In this document: in pieces, positions 16,140 to 23,893 of the stretch
Position numbering within the stretch: the first letter of the stretch is position 1
How the letters are laid out: every line of letters begins with the position of its first letter
DNA from: a virus
Length of the DNA: 40,165 nt
Reading direction: 5' to 3' (one strand)
Virus record (IMG/VR): IMGVR_UViG_3300044739_000089
Span: 1-40,165 of that record
Position numbers and translations under genes: made by a program
The notes under the pieces: generated by a model
Databases searched by the model: none
Told to the model about the DNA's origin: nothing
Seen by the model: only the letters and a program-made list of their open reading frames with translations

Positions 16140-17069
16140 TCAATTCCGCTTGTTGACGATGTAACCGACCTTGCCGTTGTCGGTGCGGGTCACCGCACCG
16201 CAGAAGGACGCGTAGACCTGGATCGAATTGTGCTTATCGACGCGCCGATCGAGGGAGGTCTTGATGTTCCACCAGGGCACCCGGATCAGGCCGGATTTCG
16301 ACCAGAACGGGGTTTTGCGATTGCCCGAGCCGGCATCGAGGAGCGCCGCGTTCCAGAAGAGCGGGTTCTCGGTCTCCATGTCGACGAAGGTGAAGCCCAT
16401 CAGCTTGCGCAACTTGCCGTCGCGAAGCTCGCCCCCCTCGGCCCCGAATTCGCGCGAGGTCACCGGCATCTCGTTGAGCAGTTGGTCGCTGTCGTCGGCG
16501 GTGAGAGGCATATAGGCCGGCTCGTTCATGTCGACGAAGTTCTGCATGCGCAGCTTGCGCGCCGAGCGCAGCTTGGCGAGGTTCATGCCGGTCGCCGTGC
16601 CGCTGACGCCGCCGACGTCCGACGCGACGACATTGCCCGACGGGAAGGGGGACAAAGTCGTTCCGTCCTTGCCGACGATCATGTTGCCGAAGAAGCCGGC
16701 GAGAACTTCATCGTCTTTGCCCCGGTTGATCGTCGCCACCGCGGTCTGCATGTAACCGCTCTGGATTTGGATCATCGCCTGCACTTGGTCGTTATTGTCG
16801 ACCAAGTCGGCGTAATAATGGAAATCGGGTTTCGCGACCCAGAGTCGGCTGTGCGGCGTATTCGCGAACTGCGTGTCCCCGTGGCGGCCGTCGGCCGAAC
16901 CCTTCATCGACTTCACGTGGCCGATGATATCGTCGATCTGCTTCTTTTCGCTGCCGGTACCGGTCCGCTCGTCGAGCAGGTTCCAGAGCAGGGGCTGGGT
17001 CTGGTTGAGAGCCAGACGTATATTGTTTTCGAACTGGACGGTGAAGGTGGTTGGAACCTGGTCGCTCAT
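16140..17069 (-). CDS. Major capsid protein
   Basis: 309 residues. It begins TTFTVQFENNIRLALNQTQP and continues through WNLLDERTG, QIDDIIGHVKSM and HYYADLVDNNDQVQ, fitting the Phage_capsid_3 (DUF4043) group used by BPP-1-like podoviruses. It directly follows the scaffold gene and sits upstream of the decoration-like and tail genes. Its ATG at 17067-17069 has an ideal GGGAGGG ribosome site. The leader is unusually long and structured and is shared with the tailspike; strong hairpins lie on both sides. These features fit high, separately tuned expression. The exact family name is from memory of the pattern; major capsid is well supported by order and size. Confidence 0.85.
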   Translation of the reverse strand: MSDQVPTTFTVQFENNIRLALNQTQPLLWNLLDERTGTGSEKKQIDDIIGHVKSMKGSADGRHGDTQFANTPHSRLWVAKPDFHYYADLVDNNDQVQAMIQIQSGYMQTAVATINRGKDDEVLAGFFGNMIVGKDGTTLSPFPSGNVVASDVGGVSGTATGMNLAKLRSARKLRMQNFVDMNEPAYMPLTADDSDQLLNEMPVTSREFGAEGGELRDGKLRKLMGFTFVDMETENPLFWNAALLDAGSGNRKTPFWSKSGLIRVPWWNIKTSLDRRVDKHNSIQVYASFCGAVTRTDNGKVGYIVNKRN

Positions 17070-17100
17070 GGCGCCCTCCCAAAATGACGTTGAAGCCAGT

Positions 17101-17229
17101 TTGCGAAGGGCTAGGGGAGCTGCTGCTCCGGCCTTTCTATCGTTCCCCCGGATCGACTCCGGGGCGCCTGCGGTCGGCGGAGGTTTCCCCCTCAGGGACC
17201 GGGGCGGCTATGCGCTAGGCCGGCTCTCC
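17101..17229 (-). promoter_or_regulatory. Structured 5' leader of the capsid gene (copy 1)
   Basis: 17174-17229 is identical over 56 nt to 3475-3530 upstream of the tailspike. Shared helices are possible: CCGGCC (17218-17223) with GGCCGG (17128-17133), and a 3' hairpin GGAGC-AGCA-GCUCC (17116-17129) that differs from copy 2 by paired substitutions. This copy has an extra hairpin, CCCCGGA/TCCGGGG, at about 17147-17165 which is absent from copy 2. The conserved tail reads CCTAGCCCTTCGCAAA and lies about 35 nt before the start codon. Probably a cis-acting RNA; function unknown. Confidence 0.7.
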
Positions 17230-17248
17230 TATTCGTCTAAAACGACGA

Positions 17249-17280
17249 TGCCGCCGGGTTTCTCACGGAACCCGGCGGCA
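17249..17280 (-). terminator. Perfect 12-bp hairpin between scaffold and capsid genes
   Basis: TGCCGCCGGGTT (17249-17260) pairs with its full complement (17269-17280) around an 8-nt loop. On the minus strand it is followed by CGTCGTTTTAGACG, which itself can form a small 5-bp hairpin. Directly upstream, 17281-17286 reads TTGACA on the minus strand, a perfect -35 box, but no good -10 follows at the right distance. Probably an intercistronic terminator or processing site separating scaffold from capsid mRNA. Confidence 0.5.
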
Positions 17281-17317
17281 TGTCAAGACGTTGGCGCGGA
17301 TCGGGCGCCGATTTTTC

Positions 17318-18367
17318 TCAGGTCGCGGTCGCGGCCCTCTGCTGGCGCTCGCGATCGGCCGCGACGGCGGCGTTGAGACGGTCCCACCGCGCCACGGCCG
17401 CCGGATCCTTCGCCATCAGCTTGGCGCCGAATTCCTTGTCGGCGGTCAGCGCTTCGATCTCCTTCTGAGCCTCCGCCCCGGTGATCCCGAACCGGCCCTT
17501 GCCGCCGTCGAGGAAGCTCGCCTCGGCCATTCCGGCGCCGAGCTTCTGGAACAGGTCCAGCGTCCGCGCCGACCCGGGCTTGCCGTACTGCACCTGGAAG
17601 CCGCGCTGGATGGCGGCGAAGTCGTTCGAGTCGAGCCCGAGCATCCGCATCGCCGACTGGACGTCGGCCATCTTGGCGTCTTTCTGCCCGCCCCATTCCT
17701 TCTCCTTGGCGGCATAGTCGGCGTTCTCGGCCAGGCGCGCCGCCGCCATCTGGTCGAGCTGGTGCTGGACGACGCCCTCGGCCAGCGCCTTGAAGCCGGC
17801 GGCCGGGACCCCAGCCTTGTGCGCCAGCTCGCGCAGCGGAGTGACCATGTCCATGTCTAGTTGGTTGGGGGTGACGCCCTCGGGCAAGGCGATCTCATAT
17901 TTGTCGGGGCTCTCCGGAACGCCGATCGCCTTGTGGAAGGCGGCCACCTCCTCCGGCTTCGCCCCCTCTCCGGGCACCTTGAGAGCGTTGCGCGCGGCGC
18001 TCTGATTGTCTCGAAGTAATTTCGCCAGCTGGCTCGGGTCCTTGACTCCGAGCCCCTTGATATAGTCGCGCGCCGAAGGATTGTCGGCGTCGCCGCCCTC
18101 GGCCGAGAACAGTTCGAGGAACTTGTCCCCCTCGGCACCGCCCGCGCCGCCGCCGGCATCTCCGCCCGCGCCGCCAGCGCTTCCGGAGGCGGCGCCCGCA
18201 CCGGCACCCGCCAGGGCATCGGCCGCGCCGCCAGCGCCGTTCCCGGCTCCTCCCCCTCCGGCGGCGCCCTCGGCGCCTTCCGCCTCGATCGAGCAGAACC
18301 CGCCCGCCAGGGCCGCGGTCATCGCATTCATTCCCGCCATCGGGCCGAAGCCCGTTCCTTTATTCAT
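17318..18367 (-). CDS. Capsid scaffolding protein
   Basis: 349 residues. Residues 30-80 are an Ala/Gly low-complexity stretch. After that comes an acidic helical domain with the pattern KFLELFSAEGG, then LGVKDPSQLAKLLRDNQ and AAFHKAIGVPESPDKYEI, which is characteristic of podovirus scaffold-like proteins placed just before the capsid gene. The end (RERQQRAATAT) is basic and Ala-rich, as in scaffolds that bind capsid through the C-terminus. The start overlaps the upstream gene by 8 nt and has GGAG at good distance. Confidence 0.75.
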   Translation of the reverse strand: MNKGTGFGPMAGMNAMTAALAGGFCSIEAEGAEGAAGGGGAGNGAGGAADALAGAGAGAASGSAGGAGGDAGGGAGGAEGDKFLELFSAEGGDADNPSARDYIKGLGVKDPSQLAKLLRDNQSAARNALKVPGEGAKPEEVAAFHKAIGVPESPDKYEIALPEGVTPNQLDMDMVTPLRELAHKAGVPAAGFKALAEGVVQHQLDQMAAARLAENADYAAKEKEWGGQKDAKMADVQSAMRMLGLDSNDFAAIQRGFQVQYGKPGSARTLDLFQKLGAGMAEASFLDGGKGRFGITGAEAQKEIEALTADKEFGAKLMAKDPAAVARWDRLNAAVAADRERQQRAATAT

Positions 18368-18665
18368 TTTCCAACTCCACGAGCTTCTGGACTCTCTCCT
18401 CGTCCAGGTTGAGGTGCTGCGATATGCGCAGCCACATCTCCCGCCGCCCCTGCCGCCGAGCGGCGATCATCGGGTCGGCGTCGAAAGTCGATTTATTGGC
18501 GAAGGCGAAGTCGCGCAGGTCGGCGAGCACGATCTCGCGATCTCGGTCGACCGCCCCGCCGGGCGCGAACACGGCCCGATAGGAACGGGCGCGAAGGATC
18601 GCCATGCGGCGAAGCATGTTGACGGCGGTCTGCCGAAGCTTTTCCTCGAAGGACGGCGGATGCAT
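18360..18665 (-). CDS. Bbp19-like small head protein
   Basis: 101 residues from ATG at 18663-18665, overlapping the previous stop (TGATG). Contains YRAVFAPGGAVDRDREIVLADLRDF, then FDADPMIAARRQGRREMWLRI, the pattern of the small proteins encoded between portal and scaffold in BPP-1-like phages (Bbp19 family). Function in head assembly is unproven. An upstream in-frame extension exists but lies over the preceding gene and is not chosen. Confidence 0.65.
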   Translation of the reverse strand: MHPPSFEEKLRQTAVNMLRRMAILRARSYRAVFAPGGAVDRDREIVLADLRDFAFANKSTFDADPMIAARRQGRREMWLRISQHLNLDEERVQKLVELENE

Positions 18666-18862
18666 CAGAGCCCTCCGCTGCCAGAGGAACTTTGAGCTTC
18701 CCTGCTCACCCGTCTTGCCAGGTGCGCCCAAAGGTCCGTGCCCGGCAGCGGCCGGAGCTCGATATGCACCGCCGAGCCCAGAAGTCGCTCGGCGCTTTCG
18801 CGAAAGGCGACAATTGCGCCACCCAACGGCAACTGGGCGTATAGATAGTTCACGCGCCTCAT
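18665..18862 (-). CDS. Small hypothetical protein downstream of portal
   Basis: 65 residues, starting MRRVNYLYAQLPLGGAIVAF and ending in a Ser/Gly tail. The ATG overlaps the portal stop and its own stop overlaps the next ATG, both as TGATG, so it sits in a fully coupled cassette. Not recognised; a small protein at this place is common in BPP-1-like genomes. Sequence composition is gene-like. Confidence 0.55.
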   Translation of the reverse strand: MRRVNYLYAQLPLGGAIVAFRESAERLLGSAVHIELRPLPGTDLWAHLARRVSREAQSSSGSGGL

Positions 18863-20526
18863 CACATCCCCCCTCCCGCGGCCAGGCCGCCGGCGATCTC
18901 GTTCGCCCGGGCCAGGTCGAGCGCGGCTCCGGCGGCTTTCGGAGCGACCTCGCCCAAGGCGGCGACCTGCTCCTTCTCGGCGCGATCGCGGCGGATCTCG
19001 GCGAGCTCGTCGTCGCTCAAGATCCAGCTGTCCCTGACGCCCAGCACCTCGCCGACTCCGACCATGCCCGCGTCGAAATTGATCCGGTCGAGCGCGTCGG
19101 GCCGCCCCGCGCCGGCGGCCTGGACCCCGATCTCGACCCAACGGGTGAAGGCGGAAGCCTCCTGCGCCCGCGCCATCCGCGCGAGCGGGTTGGTCATGAC
19201 GATCAGCGGCCTCGCCCCCGCCTCGACCATCTCCGGCGGCATCGGATCGATCTGGCCGGAGCGCATCAATATATCGAGCTCGCGCTCGACCATGACGCCC
19301 AGTTTCTCGGTCTCGTAGCGGTCGGCGAAGGGCTGGATCAGGACGCCCTGCTTGGCGACCATCTCCAGCACCTGGGTCGCCGTCATGCGGTCAGAGGGGT
19401 CGGTCAAAATCTTGAAGAATTCTTCCAGGAAGGCGGTCTTGACCGGCTCTCGCTCGTTATTCTGAAGCTCGAGACCGAACGGGAAGTTGCTCCCCATCTC
19501 GATCGGCCTGACGAGCAGGTTGCCGCGCTCGTCGACCATGCCCGGGTTGAGCCCGCCCGGCTTGGTGACCAGTTTCGAGATGTCGCCGTCGTCGTAGAAG
19601 GCCAGCGCAGGATCTACCGCTTTGTGGCCGGCACGGATCATCGTCTTCGCCATCTCGTTGAGCATCTTGATCGTGCCGAGCACCTTCATCGCCGGCGACC
19701 GCCCATATTTGTCCTTGGGGCTGGTCGAGTTGCGCGAGACCGCGATCGGCATCGTGAAATAGCCGCCCCGGCGCACGATCCATTTGTCGGCCACGGCGAT
19801 GTAGCGGCTGACGATCGGCTTGCCGTGCCAGTCCATGCGCTCGGGCTCATAGCCTTCGTTGGGCTTGATGACGTGCAGGAACTGAAATTTCGTCCCGCAG
19901 GTCCGTTCCTGCTCCAGCGCCTTGCGGATCGAGAGCGGCAACGCCTCCTCGCCGAATTCCTGCTTCGCCTGGCGCGCGGTCAGCTCGAACTTGCGGTGGA
20001 CGGTGTCGATCCGCCCCCGGAAATCCTCGTCGACGAACACTTCCGACATATGGAGCGCGTTGTAGAACAGGCCGCGGCCCCTCCACTCGTCGACCAGCAT
20101 CGGCGCGGTGCCGTAGGAGCCGATCTGGCGCCGGTCCTGGCTGAACTGGACGCCGGCGCCGACATGCGGCGCGTAGCGGCACGCGAACAGCCGGTCGACT
20201 GCATGCTCGCACCAGCGCCGCACCGCCGGCACCCGAGCCAGGTCCTTGTCGAGCACGGTCGCTCCGTGCCAGCGCTGGTTCTTGGGAGTCGTGACCGCGC
20301 CCAGCGCCGCGTCGAACCGGTCGAGCCCCTCCGGCGCGGTCGGATCGTAGATGTCGAGCCCGCGCACCCCACCCGGCGACTCGCCGTTGAAGCCGCCGGC
20401 CGCGACCGGGTCGACATATCGCTCGACGTCGCGATACATCGCCTCCCACGGCGTCCGCTCGCTCTCCATCTCCTCCTGGCGGAGCAGGTCGGCCTTGACC
20501 CGGTCTTCGTCCTGCAACTGTTCCAT
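18862..20526 (-). CDS. Portal (head-tail connector) protein
   Basis: 554 residues, usual for T7 gp8-type podovirus portals. Signature segments: ERYVDPVA near residue 40, then DRFDAALGAVTTPKNQRWHG, FNALHMSE-type text at YNALHMSEVFVDEDF, YGRSPAMKVLGTIKMLNEM, and MTATQVLEMVAKQGVLIQPF. These form the wing, stem and crown of a dodecameric ring through which DNA enters. The start is ATG at 20524-20526 with GGGAGGGG 9 nt upstream; a TTG nine codons earlier overlaps that site and is rejected. The gene lies between TerL-proximal genes and scaffold, the usual order. Confidence 0.9.
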   Translation of the reverse strand: MEQLQDEDRVKADLLRQEEMESERTPWEAMYRDVERYVDPVAAGGFNGESPGGVRGLDIYDPTAPEGLDRFDAALGAVTTPKNQRWHGATVLDKDLARVPAVRRWCEHAVDRLFACRYAPHVGAGVQFSQDRRQIGSYGTAPMLVDEWRGRGLFYNALHMSEVFVDEDFRGRIDTVHRKFELTARQAKQEFGEEALPLSIRKALEQERTCGTKFQFLHVIKPNEGYEPERMDWHGKPIVSRYIAVADKWIVRRGGYFTMPIAVSRNSTSPKDKYGRSPAMKVLGTIKMLNEMAKTMIRAGHKAVDPALAFYDDGDISKLVTKPGGLNPGMVDERGNLLVRPIEMGSNFPFGLELQNNEREPVKTAFLEEFFKILTDPSDRMTATQVLEMVAKQGVLIQPFADRYETEKLGVMVERELDILMRSGQIDPMPPEMVEAGARPLIVMTNPLARMARAQEASAFTRWVEIGVQAAGAGRPDALDRINFDAGMVGVGEVLGVRDSWILSDDELAEIRRDRAEKEQVAALGEVAPKAAGAALDLARANEIAGGLAAGGGM

Positions 20527-20554
20527 TTCGGCCGACCCCTCCCGTTCGAGCAAT

Positions 20555-21667
20555 TCAGATGACGATCGTGTTCTCGAGCAGCACCCGCCCGTTGCGGGGC
20601 ACGACGATGTCGTCGGGCAGCTCGCGCCAGCCGATCTGCTCGCCGCCGGCGAGAATGCCGAAGCCGGCGACCCTCAGCTCCGGAGCGTCGATCTCGCCGG
20701 GCTCGAGCAGGATCGGGTCCCGAAGCGCATAGCCTCGCGCGCCCCGCTGCCAGGCGTCGCCGGCCGCGGAGACCGGCGCCAGCTCGACGATCTCCTCCCG
20801 GCCGTCCGAAAAGACGATTTCGACCTCGCCGGCGTCGATCGCCGCCCGCGCCGCGGCGGGGTCGTAAGGCTCGGCCGCCTTGCCGAACAGGCCCGTCCGA
20901 CGGCCGATCTTGCGCGGCGTCGGCGACCTCTCCAGCCGCAGCACCGCCACTTCCTGCCGAGCCTTGGTCGCGGCGCCCTTCTGCGCTCGAAGGCTCGCCT
21001 CGGCGGCCTCCGCTTTGCCGCGCAGATGGTTGATCAGGATCTTGATCATGACGGTCGGCCGGGTCTCGTCATGGTTCGAGACCTGGTTCTCCTTGAGGAT
21101 CTGGACGCAATCGGTGGCGATGACGTCGCGGACGTAGACCGCCGCGTCGAGTTGCTCGACGAGCCGGATCGCGCCGTCCCCAACGCCTTCGCCCGGCGCC
21201 AGGGCAAACCCCTCCCGCGCGCCCAGGTAATCGCCCAGCGCCGCGACCTGCAGCCCGGCGCCCCGCAGCTCCCCGTTGCTGCGGCCGAGCTCGCCGAGCA
21301 GGCGCACGGCTCCGTCGATCACATCCTCGTCTTCGCCCAGGTTGAAATAGTCAACCGCGGCCAGCGCGTCGCGAAGCTTTGCGAACCGGACGACGGCGTC
21401 GGGCTCGCTCTCCCGCTCCTCGGCGGTTTCTGCCCGGTTCTTGAGCGTCTCGACGACGTCCCTCAGACGGGCGACGTCGCCCATCGCCGCCGCCATCGCG
21501 CTTCCACGCTCGCCCACGGCCCGGATCGCCGCGTCGAACACGTCTTCGCCGCCCGCCGGGGCGACCCCGGCCGCTTCGAGCTGAGCGCCGAGCGCCGTCG
21601 AGCGCCGCTCCAGCAAAGCGAGCCTTCGATTATTGTCGGGACGTCCCGATTTTGCCTGATTAGCCAT
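20555..21667 (-). CDS. Coiled-coil protein upstream of portal, unknown
   Basis: 370 residues. The first 120 are charged helices with coiled-coil character (RLALLERRSTALGAQLEAAG, then RLRDVVETLKNRAETAEERE). The middle is Ala-rich and helical. The last 110 residues, after an Arg-rich linker, form a beta-type domain (VEIVFSDGREEIVELAP, then GGEQIGWRELPDDIVVPRNG). No known function; by position it may be a head protein or a packaging accessory. ATG has GGAGGAG 8 nt upstream, part of which comes from a REP-like hairpin in the gap. Confidence 0.6.
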   Translation of the reverse strand: MANQAKSGRPDNNRRLALLERRSTALGAQLEAAGVAPAGGEDVFDAAIRAVGERGSAMAAAMGDVARLRDVVETLKNRAETAEERESEPDAVVRFAKLRDALAAVDYFNLGEDEDVIDGAVRLLGELGRSNGELRGAGLQVAALGDYLGAREGFALAPGEGVGDGAIRLVEQLDAAVYVRDVIATDCVQILKENQVSNHDETRPTVMIKILINHLRGKAEAAEASLRAQKGAATKARQEVAVLRLERSPTPRKIGRRTGLFGKAAEPYDPAAARAAIDAGEVEIVFSDGREEIVELAPVSAAGDAWQRGARGYALRDPILLEPGEIDAPELRVAGFGILAGGEQIGWRELPDDIVVPRNGRVLLENTIVI

Positions 21668-21681
21668 CTCGTCTCTCCTCC

Positions 21682-21708
21682 GTCATCCCGGCGAAAGCCG
21701 GGACCCAT
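21682..21708. repeat. REP-like palindromic hairpin
   Basis: CCCGGC-GAAA-GCCGGG (21687-21702) in the context GTCATCCCGGCG is the repetitive extragenic palindrome widely spread in sphingomonad and related chromosomes. Its complement in a neighbouring frame reads WVPAFAGMT. It fills the 45-nt gap between a small gene and the coiled-coil gene. Suggests past exchange with a host chromosome. Confidence 0.65.
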
Positions 21709-21712
21709 CCGT

Positions 21713-21943
21713 TCAGCTGCCGAGCGTCGTCTTGCCGCCCGCGCCGGCCTCGGCGCCGAGCCCGGCGACGATGTCGGCCGCCCCGCCGCGGCGCCGCCGA
21801 AGCGCGTCGCGCTGGTCGAGCTCGGCCCGGGCATCGTCGCGCGTCGGAGTCGGCAGCGGCGCCGGAAGCGCCTTCTTCTTCGGGCCGTCGAGCATGCCCG
21901 TGGCGGCCAGCAGCGGGCTCGCCGCCCATTTCAAAGCCTTCAT
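21713..21943 (-). CDS. Small conserved podovirus protein after terminase
   Basis: 76 residues from ATG at 21941-21943, a few bases after the TerL stop, with GGGAGGG upstream. The end, ALRRRRGGAADIVAGLGAE then GGKTTLG, matches a short protein widespread in podoviruses between terminase and portal, which ends in an RRGRAATxLTGG...KTLLG-type motif. Function is unknown, possibly head-related. The longer open frame further upstream overlaps TerL and is not used. Confidence 0.6.
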   Translation of the reverse strand: MKALKWAASPLLAATGMLDGPKKKALPAPLPTPTRDDARAELDQRDALRRRRGGAADIVAGLGAEAGAGGKTTLGS

Positions 21944-21947
21944 CGCC

Positions 21948-23528
21948 TCACCCTCCCAAAATCGCATAATCGCTGTCGTTGACGATCCGCCGCCCCTCGC
22001 CGCGCCTCGCCTTGCCCCGGATGTCGCCGATGACATGCTCGCCCTCGAGGGCGGCATATTGCTCGGCGTCGCAGACGTGGGTGTAGATCGTGTCGGCGAT
22101 CTCGAGGTGGCCGCGAACCTCGCCCGAGGCCGCCGGGAGCTCCGCCTTCCGATAATGATAGCCGCCGAGATGGCCGCGGATGAGGTGCTTGCAGCTGGGA
22201 TGGACGGCGTAGCCGTCCCGCTCGGCCAGCGCCCGCCAGATCGCCTCGTTCCTCAGCGCCTGCCGGTTCGACTTCGCCTTGTGGACGCGCACGAACCAAT
22301 GGTCGTCCCGCCGCCGGCCGATGTTGAGGGCGGTGCGGAAGGCGAGGATCCAGTCCTGCTCGTTATCCTCGCGATCGTCGGCCGCGAAGGCGGCGGGATC
22401 GGCGACCACCCGAAGCATCTCGGGGCGAAGGTCGGGAAAATTGTCGTTCAGCATCTGCCGCACCATCTGCCCGAACGTGGTCGGGCCGATCTTGAGCAGC
22501 GACTTGCCCTCCTCGCGCATCAGCACCGTCTCGCGCAGGGTCCGAAGCTGCCCCATGACCGTCCGCTGCGAAGCGACCGCGGCCGCGAACAGCCCCTGGT
22601 CGACTGCGACGATCAGCTTGCGGCGCGGGTCCCATTCGAGGTCGGCGCGGACATGCTCCGAATATTTGAAGCCGGGATTGACCGGCTGCCCGTGCTGCAT
22701 CGGCACGAACTTGTTGTCGAGCATCCGCTCGACATAGCCGACGCGGTGCTTGTTCGCCGCCGCCTGGAGCACGTAATAGCCGCGGCCGCCGCGAAGGTTA
22801 TGGATATTCTCGGCGTCGGGCTCCCGGCCGCCGGGCTGGATGAAGCATTCGACCAGGGGCCGTCCCTCGAGCGCGGCGATCAGCTCCGGATCGTCGAGCT
22901 CGCCCAGATCCTTCTCGATCAGCAATTTGTAGGCGTGGTTGTCGGTGTAGGGCGCGTTGAGCGACAGGATGATCTGCGGATCCACCACCAGCGACGGGTC
23001 GAGCGACGAGAAGCGGCCGACGCGGCCCGACAGGAAAGACACCAGGTCCGGCGGCTGAAGGTCGAATTCGTCGACGATCACCGCATTGACTTCCCAGCCG
23101 CGGGTGACTTCCTCGACGCTCCGGTCGCCGATCGCCCTGAACTCGACCTGCATGTCGAGCACGTCGATCGGCCGCCCGTCGCGCTGCCCGCCCTCGCGCC
23201 TCAGCACCTTGCGAAAGCTGTGCACGTAGGGCGCCTTCCAGCTGAACTTGCCCTCCTCCTCGGGGACGATGTTCCACCAACTCTTGAGCGTGTTCGCCTC
23301 GAGGTTCGGATAGGATTCGCGGATCACCCCGACGCGCGCCGTCCGCCAGGTCACCCCCTTGTCGTCGACCTTGCCCCCCTGCAGCGCACCGACCCGAAGC
23401 CCCTTCTGAAGCGCGGTCAGCGTCTTGCCCGACCCCACCGGCCCGATGATCCCGCAAATAAACGCCCGCGACTGCAGGAACTCCGCCGCCACCGGCCCGG
23501 GCGAGTTGAGGCGGCGGGGCGGGATCAT
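21948..23528 (-). CDS. terL: Terminase large subunit
   Basis: 526 residues. The Walker A motif GPVGSGKT is at residues 29-36, unusually close to the N-terminus but normal for this podovirus group. Walker B is EVNAVIVDEFD near residue 155. The C-terminal nuclease domain shows the acidic segments KLIVAVDQGL, LRVVADPAAFA and EIADTIYTHVCDAE. It packages DNA through the portal using ATP and cuts the concatemer. ATG overlaps the HTH gene stop (ATGA). Confidence 0.9.
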   Translation of the reverse strand: MIPPRRLNSPGPVAAEFLQSRAFICGIIGPVGSGKTLTALQKGLRVGALQGGKVDDKGVTWRTARVGVIRESYPNLEANTLKSWWNIVPEEEGKFSWKAPYVHSFRKVLRREGGQRDGRPIDVLDMQVEFRAIGDRSVEEVTRGWEVNAVIVDEFDLQPPDLVSFLSGRVGRFSSLDPSLVVDPQIILSLNAPYTDNHAYKLLIEKDLGELDDPELIAALEGRPLVECFIQPGGREPDAENIHNLRGGRGYYVLQAAANKHRVGYVERMLDNKFVPMQHGQPVNPGFKYSEHVRADLEWDPRRKLIVAVDQGLFAAAVASQRTVMGQLRTLRETVLMREEGKSLLKIGPTTFGQMVRQMLNDNFPDLRPEMLRVVADPAAFAADDREDNEQDWILAFRTALNIGRRRDDHWFVRVHKAKSNRQALRNEAIWRALAERDGYAVHPSCKHLIRGHLGGYHYRKAELPAASGEVRGHLEIADTIYTHVCDAEQYAALEGEHVIGDIRGKARRGEGRRIVNDSDYAILGG

Positions 23529-23893
23529 GCCGCCTCCCCTTCCAAATAGGTGGCCACCTCATCGGCGTCGTCCAAAACAGCGTCGACCAGCTTTCCATCG
23601 ATGACCGCTTTGAGAATGCGGCGAAGCAACTCCAGCACTGTGATACCGCGACGAGCAGCGTGAGGCCCCAGCCTGTCGAGAAGGACTGAGGGCAGCAAGG
23701 CGGCGCGCCCGACGACCTCGCCCGCAGCGGAGGCGCGTCGCGAGCGGCCAGCTGAGACTTCGAGCGCCGTCACAGTGTTTTCGCCGATGCCTATGGCGTC
23801 AGCGATCTGGCGGGTAGAAAACCCTCGTCCGCGGAGGCCAATCACTGCCGCCGTTCGACTGGGAAAACCGAGGGTCGGCTTAGGCGTGCCCAC
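23525..23893 (-). CDS. HTH protein between terminase genes
   Basis: 122 residues from GTG at 23891-23893 (GGAGGG upstream), joined to the preceding gene as TAGTG and to TerL as ATGA. Residues 20-47 form a helix-turn-helix (RGRGFSTRQIADAIGIGENT). The C-terminal half is helical. Small terminases often carry an N-terminal HTH, so this could be the DNA-recognition small terminase, with the preceding gene a partner; or it could be a regulator inserted here. The two cannot be told apart by eye. Confidence 0.6.
   Translation of the reverse strand: MGTPKPTLGFPSRTAAVIGLRGRGFSTRQIADAIGIGENTVTALEVSAGRSRRASAAGEVVGRAALLPSVLLDRLGPHAARRGITVLELLRRILKAVIDGKLVDAVLDDADEVATYLEGEAA

Noticed and set aside
17101-17229. 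Capsid leader as a tRNA, riboswitch or hammerhead of known type
   Set aside because: No cloverleaf, no known aptamer consensus and no CUGANGA-GAAA core could be recognised, so only an unnamed structured leader is reported.
18604-20562. 652-codon plus-strand frame opposite the portal gene
   Set aside because: Shadow of the portal coding strand; no ribosome site and no recognisable motif.
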